10,540 nt of DNA from assembly GCA_045546255.1 (NCBI GenBank), contig JAZQCK010000069.1:1-10540 (forward strand), in the 5' to 3' direction. The notes beneath the pieces are model-generated. The model did not search any database. It was not told the origin of the DNA and saw nothing but the letters and a program-made list of their open reading frames with translations. The stretch is from RGIG5612 sp045546255 (GTDB lineage: Bacteria > Bacillota > Clostridia > Lachnospirales > Lachnospiraceae). The stretch's first letter is position 1. Every line of letters starts with the position of its first letter. This document shows positions 1-7,809 of this stretch, one piece after another. The position numbers and the translations under genes are program-made.

Positions 1-1973
1 ATGCGGTCGCAGGTGCAGATATCGGCATCTGATGCCGGAACAAAACTGCCGCAGCTTGCCATTAAGGTGATCAAAGCCAGCTGACGCATATAGGTGGATT
101 TACCTGCCATATTAGGACCTGTAATAATGCTCACCCGGTCATCGGCATTATCGCTGTAGGTGTCGTTTGGAATAAAACGGCCTTCTTCCATCATCAGTTC
201 CACGACCGGATGGCGGCCGTCTTTAATACTGATGATCCCTTTTTCATTGATCCGTGGACGAACGTAATGATTACGTTCCGCAACATAGGCCAAAGAAGAA
301 AACGCATCGATATAGGAGATCACTGAAGCCGTTTTCTGGATCCGTGTGACGTGAGATGCAATATGATCACGGATCTCGCTAAAGAGGTCATATTCCAGGG
401 AGAACAGTTTTTCTTCCGCTCCTAAAATGACATCTTCTAACTGTTTTAATTCATCTGTAATATAACGTTCCGCATTCACTAAGGTCTGCTTACGGATATA
501 ACGCTCCGGCACTTTATCCTTAAAGGTATTGGTAACCTCAATATAATAGCCGAAGACCTTATTGAAACGGATCTTAAGGGATTTGATTCCGGTCAGTTCT
601 TTTTCTTTTTCTTCGATCTCAGCAAGCCAGGTCTTTCCTTCTGTCTTGGATTTCCGCAGTGTATCGATCTGCTCGGAATAGCCGTCTTTGATGATCCCGC
701 CATCTTTGATCGCGATCGGAGGCTCTTCCACAATCGCAGAATCGATCAGTTCCTCCAAGTCTTCTAAGCAGTCCAAATCGTTATAGATGCTTTTCAGCAG
801 GGAACTGTTGTAATTTTTCAGCACCTGTTTGATGGCTGGCAGCATATGAAGGGAGTTCTTAAACGCAACAAGATCCCTTGGATTGGCTGATTTATAGGAG
901 ATCCTTGCAAGGAGCCGCTCCAGATCATAGATCGGACCTAAATACTCTCTCAGCTCATCGCGGTCGATCAGCGAAGAGTTTAACTCTTCAATGACTTCCT
1001 GCCGCTTTATAATTCTCTCTGCATCTTTTAAAGGCTGCTCGATAAAATAGCGGATCCTTCTGGCTCCCATCGCTGTTTTTGTCTTATCCAGCACCCAGAG
1101 GAGGCTTCCTTTTTTATTTTTCTCACGCATCGTCTCTACAAGTTCTAAGTTTCTTCTTGTAGAAAAGTCGATGACCATATATTTTTCCGTCGAATAGGTC
1201 GTAAGTTTATTTAAGAAATCAAGACTGGTCTTCTGCGTCTCGTACAGATAGGTCAGCACGGCTCCGACGCAGGGGATGCAGTCGGAATAATCGACAAGGC
1301 CAAGCCCGGAAAGATCGATCACCTTAAAATGCTTTTTGATGATCTCTTCGCAGCTTCGCTGGTCAAAATAGGAGTCGTTCAGGGTAAAGAAAGTGATGCC
1401 GAGTTTATCTTTGATATAGTCAAAATCGACCGGTGCCATGGAAAAACTGCGGTTTGCTACGATTTCCGCAATTGGGAATTTGTTGATCTCATCCATCAGC
1501 CCGGAAGCGCTGTCGAGCCTTGTGGTAAGGAATTCGCCTGTTGTGATATCGACTAGAGCGATCGAATAAAAATCAGAAGCATAATAGATGCTCATGAGAT
1601 AATTGTTTTTATCTTCATCGAGCGCCATGCTGTTCGTGTTCGTACCCGGCGTTACCACGCGGATCACTTCTCTTTTTACGATGCCTTTCGCCGTCTTCGG
1701 ATCTTCGACCTGCTCCGCGATCGCCACTTTATATCCTTTGGAAACCAGTTTGTTTAAATACTGGTCAACCGCATGAAATGGAACGCCGCACATGGGCGCG
1801 CGCTCTTCTAAGCCGCAGTCTTTTCCCGTCAGCGTGATCTCAAGCTCTTTGGATCCTGTAATCGCATCGTCAAAAAAGAGCTCGTAGAAATCTCCTAAAC
1901 GGTAAAATAAGATACAGTCGCTATATTGTTTTTTTGTCTCAAGATACTGAGACATCATAGGTGATAAAGCCAT
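1..1973 (-). CDS. mutS: DNA mismatch repair protein MutS, C-terminal part cut off by window edge
   Basis: MutS recognises mismatches and small loops in new DNA and starts mismatch repair with MutL. I translated the frame and it is open for 657 codons with no stop or frameshift. The start MALSPMM is followed by the mismatch-reading segment RLGDFYELFF, with the conserved Phe-x-Glu at F29 and E31. Next come CGVPFHAVDQYL and AIAEQVEDPK of the N-terminal domain, the core with TKTAMGARR, the clamp/core stretch KFNKVFGYYIEV, and the Walker A loop GPNMAGKST at residues 619-627. The Walker B, signature and helix-turn-helix parts lie beyond the left edge; about 200-230 residues are missing if it has the usual length of about 870. 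The ATG at 1973 is chosen because it matches the family start; only a weak GGA lies six bases upstream. miaB ends 41 bases upstream. Coding-strand A7 falls in codons 13-15. Confidence 0.98.
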   Translation of the reverse strand, partial: MALSPMMSQYLETKKQYSDCILFYRLGDFYELFFDDAITGSKELEITLTGKDCGLEERAPMCGVPFHAVDQYLNKLVSKGYKVAIAEQVEDPKTAKGIVKREVIRVVTPGTNTNSMALDEDKNNYLMSIYYASDFYSIALVDITTGEFLTTRLDSASGLMDEINKFPIAEIVANRSFSMAPVDFDYIKDKLGITFFTLNDSYFDQRSCEEIIKKHFKVIDLSGLGLVDYSDCIPCVGAVLTYLYETQKTSLDFLNKLTTYSTEKYMVIDFSTRRNLELVETMREKNKKGSLLWVLDKTKTAMGARRIRYFIEQPLKDAERIIKRQEVIEELNSSLIDRDELREYLGPIYDLERLLARISYKSANPRDLVAFKNSLHMLPAIKQVLKNYNSSLLKSIYNDLDCLEDLEELIDSAIVEEPPIAIKDGGIIKDGYSEQIDTLRKSKTEGKTWLAEIEEKEKELTGIKSLKIRFNKVFGYYIEVTNTFKDKVPERYIRKQTLVNAERYITDELKQLEDVILGAEEKLFSLEYDLFSEIRDHIASHVTRIQKTASVISYIDAFSSLAYVAERNHYVRPRINEKGIISIKDGRHPVVELMMEEGRFIPNDTYSDNADDRVSIITGPNMAGKSTYMRQLALITLMASCGSFVPASDADICTCDR

Positions 1974-1991
1974 TCGTTTTCCGTCTTTTCT

Positions 1992-2010
1992 TATCGTCAG
2001 CTGACCGATA
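1992..2010. repeat. imperfect inverted repeat in the miaB-mutS spacer
   Basis: TATCG at 1992-1996 pairs with CGATA at 2006-2010, and GTCAGCTGAC at 1996-2005 is a perfect 10-base palindrome, so the two registers compete. In the mutS direction no U-run follows, so it does not look like a terminator for miaB. On the other strand a run of T follows, but no gene points that way. It could be an RNA hairpin for processing, or chance. Confidence 0.45.
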
Positions 2011-2014
2011 TTTT

Positions 2015-3439
2015 TTATTCAGAAACCATCGTTCCCATATAATAAAAGCCTTTTTCTTCGTCAAGTTTTACATTTACAAAGGTTCCGATCAGTTCCTTCG
2101 GACCTTCGAAGTGAACCACGCTGTTTCCGGAAAGCCTTCCGGTCAGGTAGCCGGAGATTTTCGTATTCTCCTCTTCTACCAGAACTTTCTGAACGCTTCC
2201 AACCAGGCGTTTCGTCCGTTTTCCTGCGGATTCGGAGACCACTTTAAGGAGACGTTCTAAACGGTCCTGTGAGACCTCCTTCGGAATCTGATCCGGCATT
2301 TCTGCCGCTTTGGTGCCGGTCCGCTTGGAATAAATAAACGTAAAAGCACCGTCAAAGCAGACTTTCCGTACAACATCTAAGGTATCCTTAAAATCTTCTT
2401 CCGTCTCACCTGGAAAGCCGACAATGATATCGGTTGTGATCGATGCGTCCGGGATCTCCGTGCGGATCTTTTCTGCCAGCTCCAGATACGCTTCTTTTGT
2501 ATATCTGCGGTTCATCTCTTTTAAGATGCGGCTGCTTCCGGACTGCAGCGGAAGGTGAATATGTCTGGAAATCTTCTTGTTGTTTTTGATCACCTGGATC
2601 AGTTCATCGGAAAGATCCTTTGGATGAGAGGTCATAAAGCGAACATGCTCTATGCTTGGAACTTCGGATACTTTCTGCAGCAATGCCGGGAAATCATAGG
2701 CATAGGAATTGACATTTTGTCCAAGCAGCATGACTTCCACGACCCCGTCTTTTGCAAGCCGATTGACTTCTGCCAGGACTTCTTCCGGCTTTCGGCTCCG
2801 CTCCCTTCCTCTGACATATGGAACGATACAGTAACTGCAGAAGTTATTGCAGCCGTACATGATATTGACACCGCATTTGAAACGGAATTTTCTCTCTGCC
2901 GGAAGCTCTTCGACAGACTGTTCTGCCGCTTCCATGATCTCAACCTGCATGCTCTCTTCCGTAAATCGGTGAAATAAAAGCTCTGCCAGTTTATAAATAT
3001 TATGGGTCCCGAAGATCAGATCCACATGGCGGTAGCTTTGTTTGATCTTTGCGACCACTTCCTCTTCCTGCATCATGCAGCCACAGAGTGCAATGATCAT
3101 ATCCGGATTCTCATCCTTATATTTTTTCAGCACACCTAAGCGTCCATAGACCCTGACATTTGCATGCTCTCTAACGGTACAGGTGTTGTATAAAACAAAA
3201 TCCGCATCTTCCGTCTCTTTTTCCTGATAGCCCATCTGTTTTAAGATGCCGATCAGTTTTTCGGAATCTTTCGCGTTCATCTGGCAGCCGAAGGTATTGA
3301 CGCAGGCTGTCAGTGCTCTTCCCTTTTCAGTGGCTTTTTCACTTAAGAGCTCTTTGCAGCGGTCAATAAAATAGAGCTGCCGCTCCGGTTCTGTTTGAGG
3401 TGCCTGATTGATGATCTCAATTTTGTCGTTTTGTGTCAT
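2015..3439 (-). CDS. miaB: tRNA-2-methylthio-N6-dimethylallyladenosine synthase MiaB
   Basis: MiaB is a radical-SAM methylthiotransferase that converts i6A37 to ms2i6A37 in tRNAs reading UNN codons, using two 4Fe-4S clusters. The 474-residue protein shows the whole family layout. The N-terminal UPF0004 domain has cluster cysteines C52 (TFGCQMN), C87 (NTCTVRE) and C121 (CGCMMQ). The radical-SAM motif is C197-NNF-C201-SY-C204 within YGCNNFCSYCIVPYVRGRE. Further core motifs are LLGQNVNSY, HLPLQSGS and DIIVGFPGETEEDF, and a C-terminal TRAM domain spans about 407-471. The GCNNFCSYC and GRERSR context favours MiaB over MtaB or RimO. An N-terminal extension of about 45 residues precedes the first domain, as is common in Clostridia. 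The ATG has a good Shine-Dalgarno (AAAGGA at 3446-3451, six bases away), which overlaps the stop codon of the upstream gene. mutS follows after 41 bases. Confidence 0.97.
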   Translation of the reverse strand: MTQNDKIEIINQAPQTEPERQLYFIDRCKELLSEKATEKGRALTACVNTFGCQMNAKDSEKLIGILKQMGYQEKETEDADFVLYNTCTVREHANVRVYGRLGVLKKYKDENPDMIIALCGCMMQEEEVVAKIKQSYRHVDLIFGTHNIYKLAELLFHRFTEESMQVEIMEAAEQSVEELPAERKFRFKCGVNIMYGCNNFCSYCIVPYVRGRERSRKPEEVLAEVNRLAKDGVVEVMLLGQNVNSYAYDFPALLQKVSEVPSIEHVRFMTSHPKDLSDELIQVIKNNKKISRHIHLPLQSGSSRILKEMNRRYTKEAYLELAEKIRTEIPDASITTDIIVGFPGETEEDFKDTLDVVRKVCFDGAFTFIYSKRTGTKAAEMPDQIPKEVSQDRLERLLKVVSESAGKRTKRLVGSVQKVLVEEENTKISGYLTGRLSGNSVVHFEGPKELIGTFVNVKLDEEKGFYYMGTMVSE

Positions 3440-3450
3440 ATAGGATCCTT

Positions 3451-4617
3451 TTATCGTTCGGTATAGATGAAATAATCGTTATCAATGGTGATGCCGGCAT
3501 AGTAATCGCATTTTTCTTCCAGCACTAAATCCATATGGGGATATTTATACATACGCAGATGGTTACGCTTTCCATGACGCCGATAGGTCACGAACATATT
3601 TCCGCAGACATCCACGAAATCTTCCTCATAGAACGAAATATCATTTTCTGCCGTCAGAAGATTGACAAACTCACAGCTGTTTTCGATATACTTCCGGACA
3701 TATGGTGTGTTGTTTATCACATAGGCAACACGCAAATCCTGAAGATCGATGTCATTGTTTTTACCAATGATCTTTTCACCGGTCAGGTAATTGTAAAAGA
3801 TACATTCGGATTCTCTCTCTTCCACATTGACAACTGTGTAGAGGATGAAATCGTCTTTTACTTCCGGCTTTAAAATATATTTTTCAAAGTAGGTCGATGT
3901 CAGAAGATTCATGTCAATATTCGTCAGTTTCAATGCGATATCGGCAGTGAACTTTGCGATCGACGTTGTATAGACGCTTTCGATCAGCGCGTCATTTTCT
4001 GAACCATAAGCAAGGCGGGAATCTTCCAGAAAGGAAAAGCCGGTCTTGATCATGATCTCACTTTCATTCAAAGGAACAATGGCATTGATTCCATTATTGT
4101 TGAGGTTTTCTTCAATGATCTCGATCGGTATATCTGTTTCGGTATCATAGAGTGCCTGAGAAAAGATGATATTTCCCATCAGATTGGCAGAACCTTGAAT
4201 ATCAACGATTTCTGTCTGGATCAAAAGCTGAGTTTTAGACAGAATAAAGATACGGACTCTCTTCTGCCCTGTCAGCACATCCGGGGTTTCATTGAAGGAA
4301 CAAAGAAAGCGGGACTCTTTTTCATCCAGATCATAAGCCAGGATGTCAATATCAACACTAGTATCTTCTCTTTCTGTATAGACCGCATAATAGATCTCGT
4401 TGCAGGGCAAATAGGAGACATGAATATTCACGAAAGCAGCCTTTTTGGTTTCCGGCTCGATCTCGGTTACGGTATTTGTCTTCGGATCATAGATACTAAA
4501 AGAAAGCTCGGTAGGTCCACTTACTTCCCGAAGATACATCTCCAATATTTTATTATCCCGCACGATCAGATCGTAAAGATCGCCCTGCTTTTTGATGAGA
4601 TTGATATTGATGTTCAT
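3451..4617 (-). CDS. unrecognised 388-residue acidic, beta-rich protein (possible beta-propeller)
   Basis: I do not recognise this family. The protein is rich in Asp and Glu, has no signal peptide or membrane segment, and has no catalytic motif I can name, so it is probably cytoplasmic. It alternates short hydrophobic beta-strand-like runs with turns. A loose element of aromatic, Asp/Asn, then Thr or Glu recurs: IYDPKTNT (about 42-49), AYDLDEKES (94-102), LYDTETDIP (157-165), FYNYLTGEK (274-282). The protein ends in a strand, DYFIYTER. Such repeats suggest a beta-propeller or WD/YWTD-like scaffold; this is inference only. The frame is intact and base use resembles its neighbours. It starts 8 bases after the FAD-protein stop and ends 11 bases before the miaB ATG, so co-expression is likely. 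The ATG at 4617 has no clear Shine-Dalgarno; coupling to the upstream stop is plausible. The next Met (residue 27) would remove the first strands. Confidence 0.85.
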   Translation of the reverse strand: MNININLIKKQGDLYDLIVRDNKILEMYLREVSGPTELSFSIYDPKTNTVTEIEPETKKAAFVNIHVSYLPCNEIYYAVYTEREDTSVDIDILAYDLDEKESRFLCSFNETPDVLTGQKRVRIFILSKTQLLIQTEIVDIQGSANLMGNIIFSQALYDTETDIPIEIIEENLNNNGINAIVPLNESEIMIKTGFSFLEDSRLAYGSENDALIESVYTTSIAKFTADIALKLTNIDMNLLTSTYFEKYILKPEVKDDFILYTVVNVEERESECIFYNYLTGEKIIGKNNDIDLQDLRVAYVINNTPYVRKYIENSCEFVNLLTAENDISFYEEDFVDVCGNMFVTYRRHGKRNHLRMYKYPHMDLVLEEKCDYYAGITIDNDYFIYTER

Positions 4618-4625
4618 TAATCTGT

Positions 4626-6248
4626 TTATGCTTTATATCTTCTGTAAATTTCTTCAAACACTTTGATTCCGTCCATTGCAGCACTTGTGATGCCGCCGGC
4701 ATATCCGGCTCCTTCCCCGCATGGATAAATGCCCCGGATATTGCTTTCAAAGTGGTTGTTTCTTAAGATGCGGATTGGTGAAGAAGTTCGGCTTTCCACT
4801 GCAGAAAGGACCGCATCCGGATCTGCAAATCCGGTAATGATACCGTCAAATTTCTTTAAGGCTTCTTTGATCGAATCCGTGATCACATCCGGAAGGACTT
4901 CGTTCAGATCCGCGAACTGGACATCTCCTTTGGCAGCAGATTTTACTGTGCGGAAACGTGTGGATTCTGTTCCATCGAAAAAGTCGCCTAAAAGCTGAAC
5001 CGGGATTTTACCTCCGGCAGCCTGTGCGGCACTGGCTTCGAGTTCTCTTTGGAATTCGATTCCTGCAAGCGGATTGTCCGTAGAACCGAAATCATCTGGT
5101 GTAACACTGACAATGATTGCAGCATTTGCATTTTTGCCGCTTCTTCCGGAATAACTCATTCCATTGACGCAGATCCCGCCGGGTTCAGAGGAAGAATTGA
5201 CGACATACCCTCCCGGGCACATGCAGAAGGAATAAACGCTTCGGCCGGCTTCTGTGCGCATGTTTAACTTATAATCGGCAGCAGGCAGCATGGTTCCGTA
5301 AAGCTTTTTATAATTCTCACCATACTGTGCTTTGTTGATCTTTTCCTGAAGGTGCTCAATACGGACACCGACTGCAAATGCCTTCTGCTCCATTTTGATA
5401 TCGGCCTCATAAAGCGCCTTAAAAGTATCTCTTGCAGAATGTCCGAGTGCTAAGATCACATTGTTGCAGTCAACTTCATATTCATGAGAATTGGATTCTA
5501 ATTTGATGCTGTCTAATGCACCGCCGCTGGATGAAAAACCGATAAAACGGGTGTTGAAGATCGCCTCACCACCATTTGCAATGATGCGCTTACGCATGTT
5601 CATAACGATCTTGCTTAAGACATCCGTTCCAAGATGCGGCTTGTTCATATATAAGATTTCCTTCGGTGCCCCATTATCAACGAAGGTCTGAAGGACCAGG
5701 CGGTTTCTGCCGTTCGGGTCATTGACACCGGTATTCAGTTTACCGTCGGAAAATGTACCGGCTCCGCCTTCTCCAAACTGGATATTGGATTCCGGATTCA
5801 GTCCGGCCTTTCCGTTCCAGTAATCTTCGATTGTCTTTACACGTGCTTCAACGGGCTCTCCTCGTTCGATCAGGATCGGCTTATAGCCATATTCTGCAAG
5901 AAAATACGCAGCAAAAAGACCTGCAGGGCCACTTCCAATGACATATGGCCTCACATTCATCTTTTCATTTCCCTGTTTTGGAAGCTGGTATTTCTTTTCC
6001 TGAACCTGAGAGATCGTCTTGCTTTTTTTGCAGGCTTTCAGAATATCCGCCTCGTTGTCCACCTCAACATCGACCACATAATTATATGTGATCTTTTCCT
6101 TATTACGGGCATCGAGTGACATTTTTACAAGAGAATATTTGACTGATTTGATCGCGTTATCATTCACGCGCAGTTTCTTGCAGATGGCAGACTCCAACTG
6201 CTTTTGAGTGTGCCCGACGGGCAACTGAATTTGGCTGATCCGAATCAT
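4626..6248 (-). CDS. FAD-dependent oxidoreductase of the COG2509 type
   Basis: This is an NAD(P)/FAD-dependent dehydrogenase-like flavoprotein of unknown substrate, widespread in Firmicutes. The 540 residues begin with the family's typical small N-terminal domain (about 1-97; start MIRISQIQLPVGHT). A Rossmann FAD-binding fold follows, with GSGPAGLFAA at 105-114 and the acidic residue that ends beta-2 in LIERG (E128). GEGGAGTFSDGKLNTG lies at about 159-174, and ILALGHSARDTF marks the second nucleotide-binding region. FCMCPGGYVVNSSSEPGG is a conserved central segment. The closing FAD motif is PCGEGAGYAGGI, around 509-520. The length is normal for the family. Known family members lack an assigned reaction, so no pathway is given. 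The only visible Shine-Dalgarno (AAAGGA within 6261-6272) is unusually far from the ATG, about 16 bases, but the start fits the family. It lies 42 bases after hisK and 8 before the unknown gene. Confidence 0.92.
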   Translation of the reverse strand: MIRISQIQLPVGHTQKQLESAICKKLRVNDNAIKSVKYSLVKMSLDARNKEKITYNYVVDVEVDNEADILKACKKSKTISQVQEKKYQLPKQGNEKMNVRPYVIGSGPAGLFAAYFLAEYGYKPILIERGEPVEARVKTIEDYWNGKAGLNPESNIQFGEGGAGTFSDGKLNTGVNDPNGRNRLVLQTFVDNGAPKEILYMNKPHLGTDVLSKIVMNMRKRIIANGGEAIFNTRFIGFSSSGGALDSIKLESNSHEYEVDCNNVILALGHSARDTFKALYEADIKMEQKAFAVGVRIEHLQEKINKAQYGENYKKLYGTMLPAADYKLNMRTEAGRSVYSFCMCPGGYVVNSSSEPGGICVNGMSYSGRSGKNANAAIIVSVTPDDFGSTDNPLAGIEFQRELEASAAQAAGGKIPVQLLGDFFDGTESTRFRTVKSAAKGDVQFADLNEVLPDVITDSIKEALKKFDGIITGFADPDAVLSAVESRTSSPIRILRNNHFESNIRGIYPCGEGAGYAGGITSAAMDGIKVFEEIYRRYKA

Positions 6249-6290
6249 AATTATTGACTAAGAATCCTTTCTCTATTAATTTTCAATTGC

Positions 6291-7091
6291 TTATTTTAGA
6301 GCATTCTTTTTGTTTTGTAAATACTCCGCAAAGTCCCTTAAGCGATTTACGGAATGGCAGTCTCCGGTATACAGAAGTTTTGCTCCGCGGGCTTTCAGAT
6401 AGTCCTGAATATCCGGCGCCGGGTGCGGAACAGAGAGGGTTTTATTTAACAGGGGTGAAACATTGATCTCAAAGATAATGTCTTTTTCCAGCAAGCGATC
6501 GGCAGCTTTTTTCCAGGCTGCAATATAACGCTCATTTTGCGGGTCAAAAAACGGAATTTCGTCATTGTTTTTACGGATCACATCAAAGTGTCCGATGATA
6601 TCACAATTTGTGATTTCAACGACGTTTGAAATCGTTTCATAATAGGCCTCGATCATGCCGTAAACATCTCCATCAAAGAATCGATCTGCAGCATCACGGA
6701 TGACAGAAACACCATATTCTCCGCTCCAATCGATACCGATCAGTTCATCGTCCATTTTAATAAAGTGAACCGAGCCGATCACATAGTCAAAGCCTTCCGC
6801 CGGATGATCCGAATAATAATCCTGTTCGATGCCGCACAAAACTTCGATCTTGTCAGCGTATTTTTCTTTTAATGAGCGTAATTCCTGCTGATATTCCTCA
6901 TAATGCTCATATGCAAGACAGCTGTCCGCGTCTACTGCAACAAAAGAATGATCCGTAATTCCGATCATTTGAAATCCATCTTGAATCGCCTCTAGGATCA
7001 TCTCCTCCGGAGTCTGTTTACCATCACTGTAATTTGTGTGATTATGGATCGATATGTAATTATTTTGTAATAACGATGTAATATTTAACAC
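6291..7091 (-). CDS. hisK: PHP-family histidinol-phosphatase (HisK/HisJ type)
   Basis: This enzyme hydrolyses histidinol phosphate to histidinol, the step before HisD in histidine synthesis. The 266-residue protein is a PHP-domain metal phosphoesterase. Metal-ligand motifs are visible in order: HNHTNYSDG (H16, H18, D23), GITDHS (D47, H48), GIEQDY (E89), GSVHF (H109), IIGHFD (H168), IFEIN (E208) and TGDCHS (D244, H246). Its place directly after hisIE supports this substrate over other PHP phosphatases. It complements HisB, which appears to be the dehydratase alone. The start is GTG at 7089-7091, since an in-frame TGA lies just upstream and no ATG occurs before the first metal motif. No strong Shine-Dalgarno is seen; a GAG lies in the loop of a possible hairpin that abuts the GTG. 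The symbol hisK follows lactococcal usage; Bacillus uses hisJ. Confidence 0.93.
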   Translation of the reverse strand: MLNITSLLQNNYISIHNHTNYSDGKQTPEEMILEAIQDGFQMIGITDHSFVAVDADSCLAYEHYEEYQQELRSLKEKYADKIEVLCGIEQDYYSDHPAEGFDYVIGSVHFIKMDDELIGIDWSGEYGVSVIRDAADRFFDGDVYGMIEAYYETISNVVEITNCDIIGHFDVIRKNNDEIPFFDPQNERYIAAWKKAADRLLEKDIIFEINVSPLLNKTLSVPHPAPDIQDYLKARGAKLLYTGDCHSVNRLRDFAEYLQNKKNALK

Positions 7092-7151
7092 TTTCGTTAC
7101 TCAAATGACGCATAAACGAAAAACATTTGTTACATTTAATACTTTTGTAAT
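7028..7151 (-). repeat. cluster of TGTAAT/ATTACA hexamers around the hisK start
   Basis: The plus-strand hexamer TGTAAT occurs at 7028-7033, 7055-7060, 7066-7071, 7077-7082 and 7146-7151. The middle three are exactly 11 bases apart, so each is read in a different codon frame and a repeated peptide does not explain them. The RNA has ATTACA at these points. They lie in the first codons of hisK and in the spacer before it. A role in RNA or DNA binding is possible; AT-rich chance is the main alternative. Confidence 0.4.
7092..7121 (-). promoter_or_regulatory. inverted repeat directly before the hisK GTG start
   Basis: TTTCGTT at 7092-7098 and AACGAAA at 7115-7121 form a 7-base inverted repeat with a 16-base loop. 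A G-U pair could add the first G of the hisK start codon. The GAG that might serve as a weak Shine-Dalgarno lies in the loop. If it folds in the mRNA, it could limit hisK translation. No U-run follows, so it is not a terminator. Function is inference. Confidence 0.4.
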
Positions 7152-7152
7152 A

Positions 7153-7803
7153 TTATGACGTCATCTTTTCCTGCTTCACTTTTTTGTCGATCACATGTCT
7201 GGACGCAAGTTCCGTTTTGATATCGTCCAGGGAGATTCCCATTTCGACCATCATGACCATGACATGATAAGCCAGATCGGCAATTTCATAGATGGTCTCT
7301 TTTTTGTCATCTGCCTTTGCTGCAATGATGACCTCTGTACTCTCCTCCCCGATTTTTTTCAAGATCTTATCGATTCCTTTTTCAAAGAGGTAGGTCGTAT
7401 AGGAGCCTTCTTTTTTCTCTGTTTTTCTTCCGGCGATGAGTTCCATCAAGCCTTCATAAGAGAAGCTTGCAGTTTCTTCGCCATCATAGACCGGATATTC
7501 AAAACAACTTTTCGTTCCTAGATGACATGCAGGACCATCCGGATGAACCTTGACCAGCAAGGTGTCACGGTCACAGTCTGTCGTAATAGAAACAATGTGC
7601 TGATAGTTGCCGCTTGTCTCTCCTTTCAGCCACAATTCCTTTCTGGAGCGGCTGTAAAAACAGGTCAGTTTCTTTTCCAGACTGATCTTAAGGCTCTCTT
7701 CATTCATATAAGCCAGCATTAAAACCTCACCGTTATCGGCATCACATACAATGGCCGGGATCAGTCCGTGGGAATTGAATTTTAATTCTTTGATATCGAT
7801 CAT
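7153..7803 (-). CDS. hisI: bifunctional phosphoribosyl-AMP cyclohydrolase / phosphoribosyl-ATP pyrophosphatase
   Basis: HisIE carries out steps two and three of histidine synthesis: PR-ATP to PR-AMP, then opening of the adenine ring. With the ATG at 7803 the protein has 216 residues. The N-terminal HisI domain (about 1-110) has MLAYMNEESL, SRSRKELWLKGETSGN, the metal site DCDRD (D76, D78, D80) and the zinc cysteines C77, C93 (GPACHLG) and C100. The C-terminal HisE domain (about 130-210) has YLFEKG, the KIGEESTE metal-binding helix (E153, E154, E157) and EIADLAYH (E173, D176). A GTG at 7812 would extend it by three residues, but that GTG is part of the Shine-Dalgarno AAGGTG (7810-7815), which sits six bases before the ATG, so I prefer the ATG. 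It follows hisF after 65 bases and precedes hisK by 61. Often named hisIE. Confidence 0.97.
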   Translation of the reverse strand: MIDIKELKFNSHGLIPAIVCDADNGEVLMLAYMNEESLKISLEKKLTCFYSRSRKELWLKGETSGNYQHIVSITTDCDRDTLLVKVHPDGPACHLGTKSCFEYPVYDGEETASFSYEGLMELIAGRKTEKKEGSYTTYLFEKGIDKILKKIGEESTEVIIAAKADDKKETIYEIADLAYHVMVMMVEMGISLDDIKTELASRHVIDKKVKQEKMTS

Positions 7804-7809
7804 AATCTT

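Noticed and set aside
4195..4620. 141-codon plus-strand frame opposite the unknown protein, raising doubt about which strand codes
   Set aside because: The minus-strand frame is much longer (388 codons), fits tightly between co-directional genes, and its end is shared with the miaB ribosome binding site.
6249..6290. Terminator between hisK and the FAD gene
   Set aside because: The spacer is AT-rich but has no stem-loop followed by a U-run in the direction of transcription.
7155..7164. Perfect 10-base palindrome ATGACGTCAT at the end of hisIE
   Set aside because: It is mostly explained by coding sequence (Met-Thr-Ser-stop), and a single short palindrome without a second copy gives no support for an operator.
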